Positions 8,161 through 9,637 of a stretch of DNA of 9,637 nt are shown here, one piece after another. Source of the DNA: Salegentibacter sp. (GTDB lineage: Bacteria; Bacteroidota; Bacteroidia; Flavobacteriales; Flavobacteriaceae); NCBI GenBank assembly GCA_024635815.1, contig JAGXIG010000120.1:1-9637 (forward strand), read 5' to 3'. How positions within the stretch are numbered: the stretch's first letter is position 1; each line of letters starts with the position of its first letter. Below the pieces are notes generated by a model, which had not been told where the DNA came from, did no database searches, and was given only the letters and a program-made list of their open reading frames with translations. Made by a program: the position numbers and the translations under genes.

Positions 8161-8163
8161 GAT

Positions 8164-8748
8164 ATGAATAAAGTTGAAATCACTGACGCCGTTCTTGTGC
8201 GTGAATACATGCAAGGAAACGAAGCTGCCCTTAGCAAACTTATCAACAGGCACCAACACCGCATTTACAGTTTTATTTTCTCTAAGGTTTATGATCGTGA
8301 TGTATCTGAAGATATTTTTCAGGATACTTTTATTAAAGTGATCAATACCCTTAAGCGTGGGAAATATAACGAAGAAGGTAAATTTCTTCCCTGGGTGATG
8401 CGTATCGCACACAATTTGGTTATAGATCATTTTAGAAGAAATAAACGTATGCCAAAATTCGATAATAGTGGCGACTTTAATATTTTTTCAGTTTTGAGTG
8501 ATTCTGATTTAAATATAGAAACTCAAATCATTAAAGATCAGATTGAAAATGATGTAAAGGAACTTATTAAAGAGTTACCTGAAGATCAGTTAGAAGTTCT
8601 TACCATGAGAATCTACAAAGATATGAGCTTCAAGGAAATTTCTGAACGTACAGGAGTAAGTATAAATACTGCTTTAGGAAGAATGCGTTACGCGTTAATA
8701 AATCTTCGTAAGATTATCGAAAAGCATAATCTGGTTTTAACAAATTAA
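8164..8748 (+). CDS. ECF-like sigma-70 family RNA polymerase sigma factor
   Basis: This 194-residue protein has the two-domain layout of ECF sigma factors. Region 2 spans about residues 15-95: HQHRIYSFIFSKV, then the core-binding DVSEDIFQDTFIKVI at 46-60, then the -10-contacting GKFLPWVMRIAHNLVIDHFR at 72-91. A 40-residue acidic linker follows. Region 4 spans about 135-184, with the helix-turn-helix MSFKEISERTGVSINTALGRMR at 154-175. Sigma-1 and region 3 are absent, as in ECF proteins. It would direct core RNA polymerase to a special promoter set; the targets cannot be told. No anti-sigma membrane protein or SusCD-type pair is next to it. Instead a 50-residue ORF follows 60 bases downstream. 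The ATG at 8164 is preceded by a leader with a perfect inverted repeat and no Shine-Dalgarno. Confidence 0.93.
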   Translation: MNKVEITDAVLVREYMQGNEAALSKLINRHQHRIYSFIFSKVYDRDVSEDIFQDTFIKVINTLKRGKYNEEGKFLPWVMRIAHNLVIDHFRRNKRMPKFDNSGDFNIFSVLSDSDLNIETQIIKDQIENDVKELIKELPEDQLEVLTMRIYKDMSFKEISERTGVSINTALGRMRYALINLRKIIEKHNLVLTN

Positions 8749-8752
8749 TTCT

Positions 8753-8805
8753 ATAATATTCCTCAAAAGATTGCGTTAGAATAAGAAACCAACGCAAAAT
8801 ATTAT
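8753..8805 (+). promoter_or_regulatory. two-part inverted repeat just before the 50-residue ORF
   Basis: The outer arms ATAATATT (8753-8760) and AATATTAT (8798-8805) are perfectly complementary. Directly inside the right arm lies AACGCAA (8791-8797), which pairs with TTGCGTT (8771-8777) around a 13-base loop. The two stems stack on the 3' side, with a 10-base bulge (8761-8770) on the 5' side. It fills most of the 60-base gap between the sigma gene and the ATG at 8809. There is no T-tract, so it is not a terminator; it may be an mRNA processing or translation element. Confidence 0.5.
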
Positions 8806-8808
8806 CTA

Positions 8809-8961
8809 ATGAGGAAACTTTACACTAAAAAACTATCTAAAAAAGATCAGTTGAAAGATTTACAACCCGGAAAAGAGACGGTACAGTTTCTTTTAAATTA
8901 TTCAAAAGCCTTAAGAGTGGTTGATTGTCGTGGAATTAAATTCGGCACCATTCTTAATTAG
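8809..8961 (+). CDS. small protein of unknown function, 50 residues
   Basis: An ATG at 8809 opens a 50-residue reading frame that stops at 8961, just before a strong terminator. The N-terminal third is very basic (MRKLYTKKLSKKDQLKDL). The rest looks like a folded peptide with alternating hydrophobic residues (ETVQFLLNYSKALRVVDCRG, then IKFGTILN at the end). There is no signal peptide or membrane helix, and a single Cys. I do not recognise a named family. Support for a real gene is its place between the sigma gene and a terminator in the same direction, a sensible amino-acid composition, and the lack of any competing ORF there. It is probably co-transcribed with the sigma factor and might modulate it or be its co-product (inference only). 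Confidence 0.7.
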   Translation: MRKLYTKKLSKKDQLKDLQPGKETVQFLLNYSKALRVVDCRGIKFGTILN

Positions 8962-8967
8962 AAATTT

Positions 8968-9009
8968 AAATAAAGACCTGTTTATTATTTTACAGGTCTT
9001 TATTTTTTT
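8968..9009. terminator. bidirectional terminator between the small ORF and nth
   Basis: Bases 8968-8981 (AAATAAAGACCTGT) pair perfectly with 8992-9005 (ACAGGTCTTTATTT) around a 10-base loop, followed by a T-run to 9009 on the plus strand. The minus strand also ends in a T-rich arm. It sits 6 bases after the small ORF stop and about 10 bases after the nth stop, so it can serve both convergent transcripts. Confidence 0.88.
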
Positions 9010-9015
9010 AGGAAT

Positions 9016-9637
9016 TCATCTCCTCTTCTTATAGTATTCGCTTAATACTGTTTTTCTTCCAATTTCTTTGGTAATTATATCCTTTTCAAGGTCCCAGCCT
9101 CGTGCGGGTGAATATTGCCGGCCATACCAAATAATCTGTAAATGAAGTTTGTTCCAGAGATCTTTTGGGAATAAACGCTTGGCATCTTTTTCGGTTTGAG
9201 TTACATTTTTGCCGTTGCTAAGGTTCCAACGATACATTAAACGATGAATATGGGTATCTACCGGAAACGCAGGAACATTAAAAGCCTGTGCCATTACCAC
9301 ACTTGCAGTTTTATGACCAACCGCCGGTAAAGCTTCCAGAGCTTCAAAACTGGCAGGGACTTCTCCTTTATATTTTTCCAGTAAGATTTCAGATAAACCA
9401 TGGATTCCTTTAGATTTCATAGGGGAAAGACCAACCGGTTTAATAATTTCCCTAATTTCTTCTACTGAAAGTTTCACCATATCTTTTGGGTTATCCGCTA
9501 TTTCAAAAAGATTAGGAGTAATCTGATTTACCTTTACATCGGTACTTTGGGCTGAAAGCAAAACAGCAATCAATAAGGTATACGGATCTTTATGGTCTAA
9601 CGGAATGGGAATTTCAGGATAAATATCGTTTAAGGTA
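9016..9637 (-). CDS. nth: endonuclease III, [4Fe-4S] cysteines absent (5' end cut by window)
   Basis: The frame stays open to the window edge, so 206 residues are visible and perhaps a dozen N-terminal ones are missing (E. coli Nth has 211). An apparent TTG start at 9573 is internal, because upstream codons read LNDIYPEIPIPLDHKDPYTL, normal for Nth. The enzyme removes oxidised pyrimidines from DNA and cuts the abasic site. LLSAQSTD is the usual substrate-pocket segment. The helix-hairpin-helix LPAVGHKTAS carries the catalytic Lys, and VDTHIHRL the catalytic Asp. The odd point is the C-terminus: where Nth proteins have C-x6-C-x2-C-x5-C for an iron-sulfur cluster, this one reads QYSPARGWDLEKDIITKEIG and then ends in EYYKKRR, with no Cys at all. 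The ORF is otherwise intact, so this looks like a lineage variant rather than damage. It is convergent with the small ORF. Confidence 0.93.
   Translation of the reverse strand, partial: TLNDIYPEIPIPLDHKDPYTLLIAVLLSAQSTDVKVNQITPNLFEIADNPKDMVKLSVEEIREIIKPVGLSPMKSKGIHGLSEILLEKYKGEVPASFEALEALPAVGHKTASVVMAQAFNVPAFPVDTHIHRLMYRWNLSNGKNVTQTEKDAKRLFPKDLWNKLHLQIIWYGRQYSPARGWDLEKDIITKEIGRKTVLSEYYKKRR

Noticed and set aside
7931..8163. SOS/LexA-type operator in front of uvrA
   Set aside because: No clear palindromic operator overlapping the uvrA promoter candidate could be seen, and flavobacterial LexA sites are not certain enough to call by eye.
8086..8430. Minus-strand 114-residue frame opposite the sigma factor start
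   Set aside because: It overlaps conserved sigma region 2 codons and the leader; no promoter or recognisable protein character.

Overview
The window is AT-rich chromosomal DNA that looks like a marine-type member of the Flavobacteriaceae (Bacteroidetes). This rests on protein sequence character (a YfhO-family protein, a Bacteroidetes-style glycosyltransferase and a small Bacteroidetes sigma factor), on the lack of Shine-Dalgarno sequences before clear starts, and on promoter candidates matching the Bacteroidetes pattern (TTTG, 19-21 bases, TAnnTTTG). The genus cannot be fixed from the sequence alone; the style resembles the Gramella/Salegentibacter/Zunongwangia group (inference).

Left part (1-3663, + strand): three tightly packed genes in one direction. 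They are the C-terminal part of a YfhO-like membrane protein, a GT-B glycosyltransferase and a Wzx-like polysaccharide flippase, with gaps of 8 and 4 bases. They probably form the end of an operon for building and exporting a surface glycan or glycolipid. A strong hairpin separates them from the next, convergent gene.

Middle (3745-7930, - strand): a secreted protein of unknown function with an exact 16-residue tyrosine-centred repeat and a very Arg/Ser/Thr/Asn-rich tail lies downstream of uvrA, the DNA-damage recognition ATPase of nucleotide excision repair. A perfect 14-bp terminator hairpin follows uvrA and abuts the candidate promoter of the secreted-protein gene, so the two are probably separate transcripts.

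Right part (7931-9637): uvrA and an ECF-like sigma factor gene are divergent, and each has a good promoter candidate in the shared 233-base gap. The sigma mRNA leader contains a perfect 10-bp inverted repeat ending three bases before the start codon. Behind the sigma gene is an unrecognised 50-residue ORF, with a two-part inverted repeat just upstream of its start. A shared bidirectional terminator then separates it from a convergent endonuclease III gene (nth), cut by the window end. That Nth keeps its catalytic Lys and Asp but has no cysteine in the C-terminal region where the [4Fe-4S] cluster normally sits.

No tRNA, rRNA, CRISPR array, insertion sequence or phage gene was seen. Most of the window is ordinary core-genome content. 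The points most worth a second look are the sigma factor/small ORF pair with its structured leaders, the cluster-less Nth, and the repeat protein.
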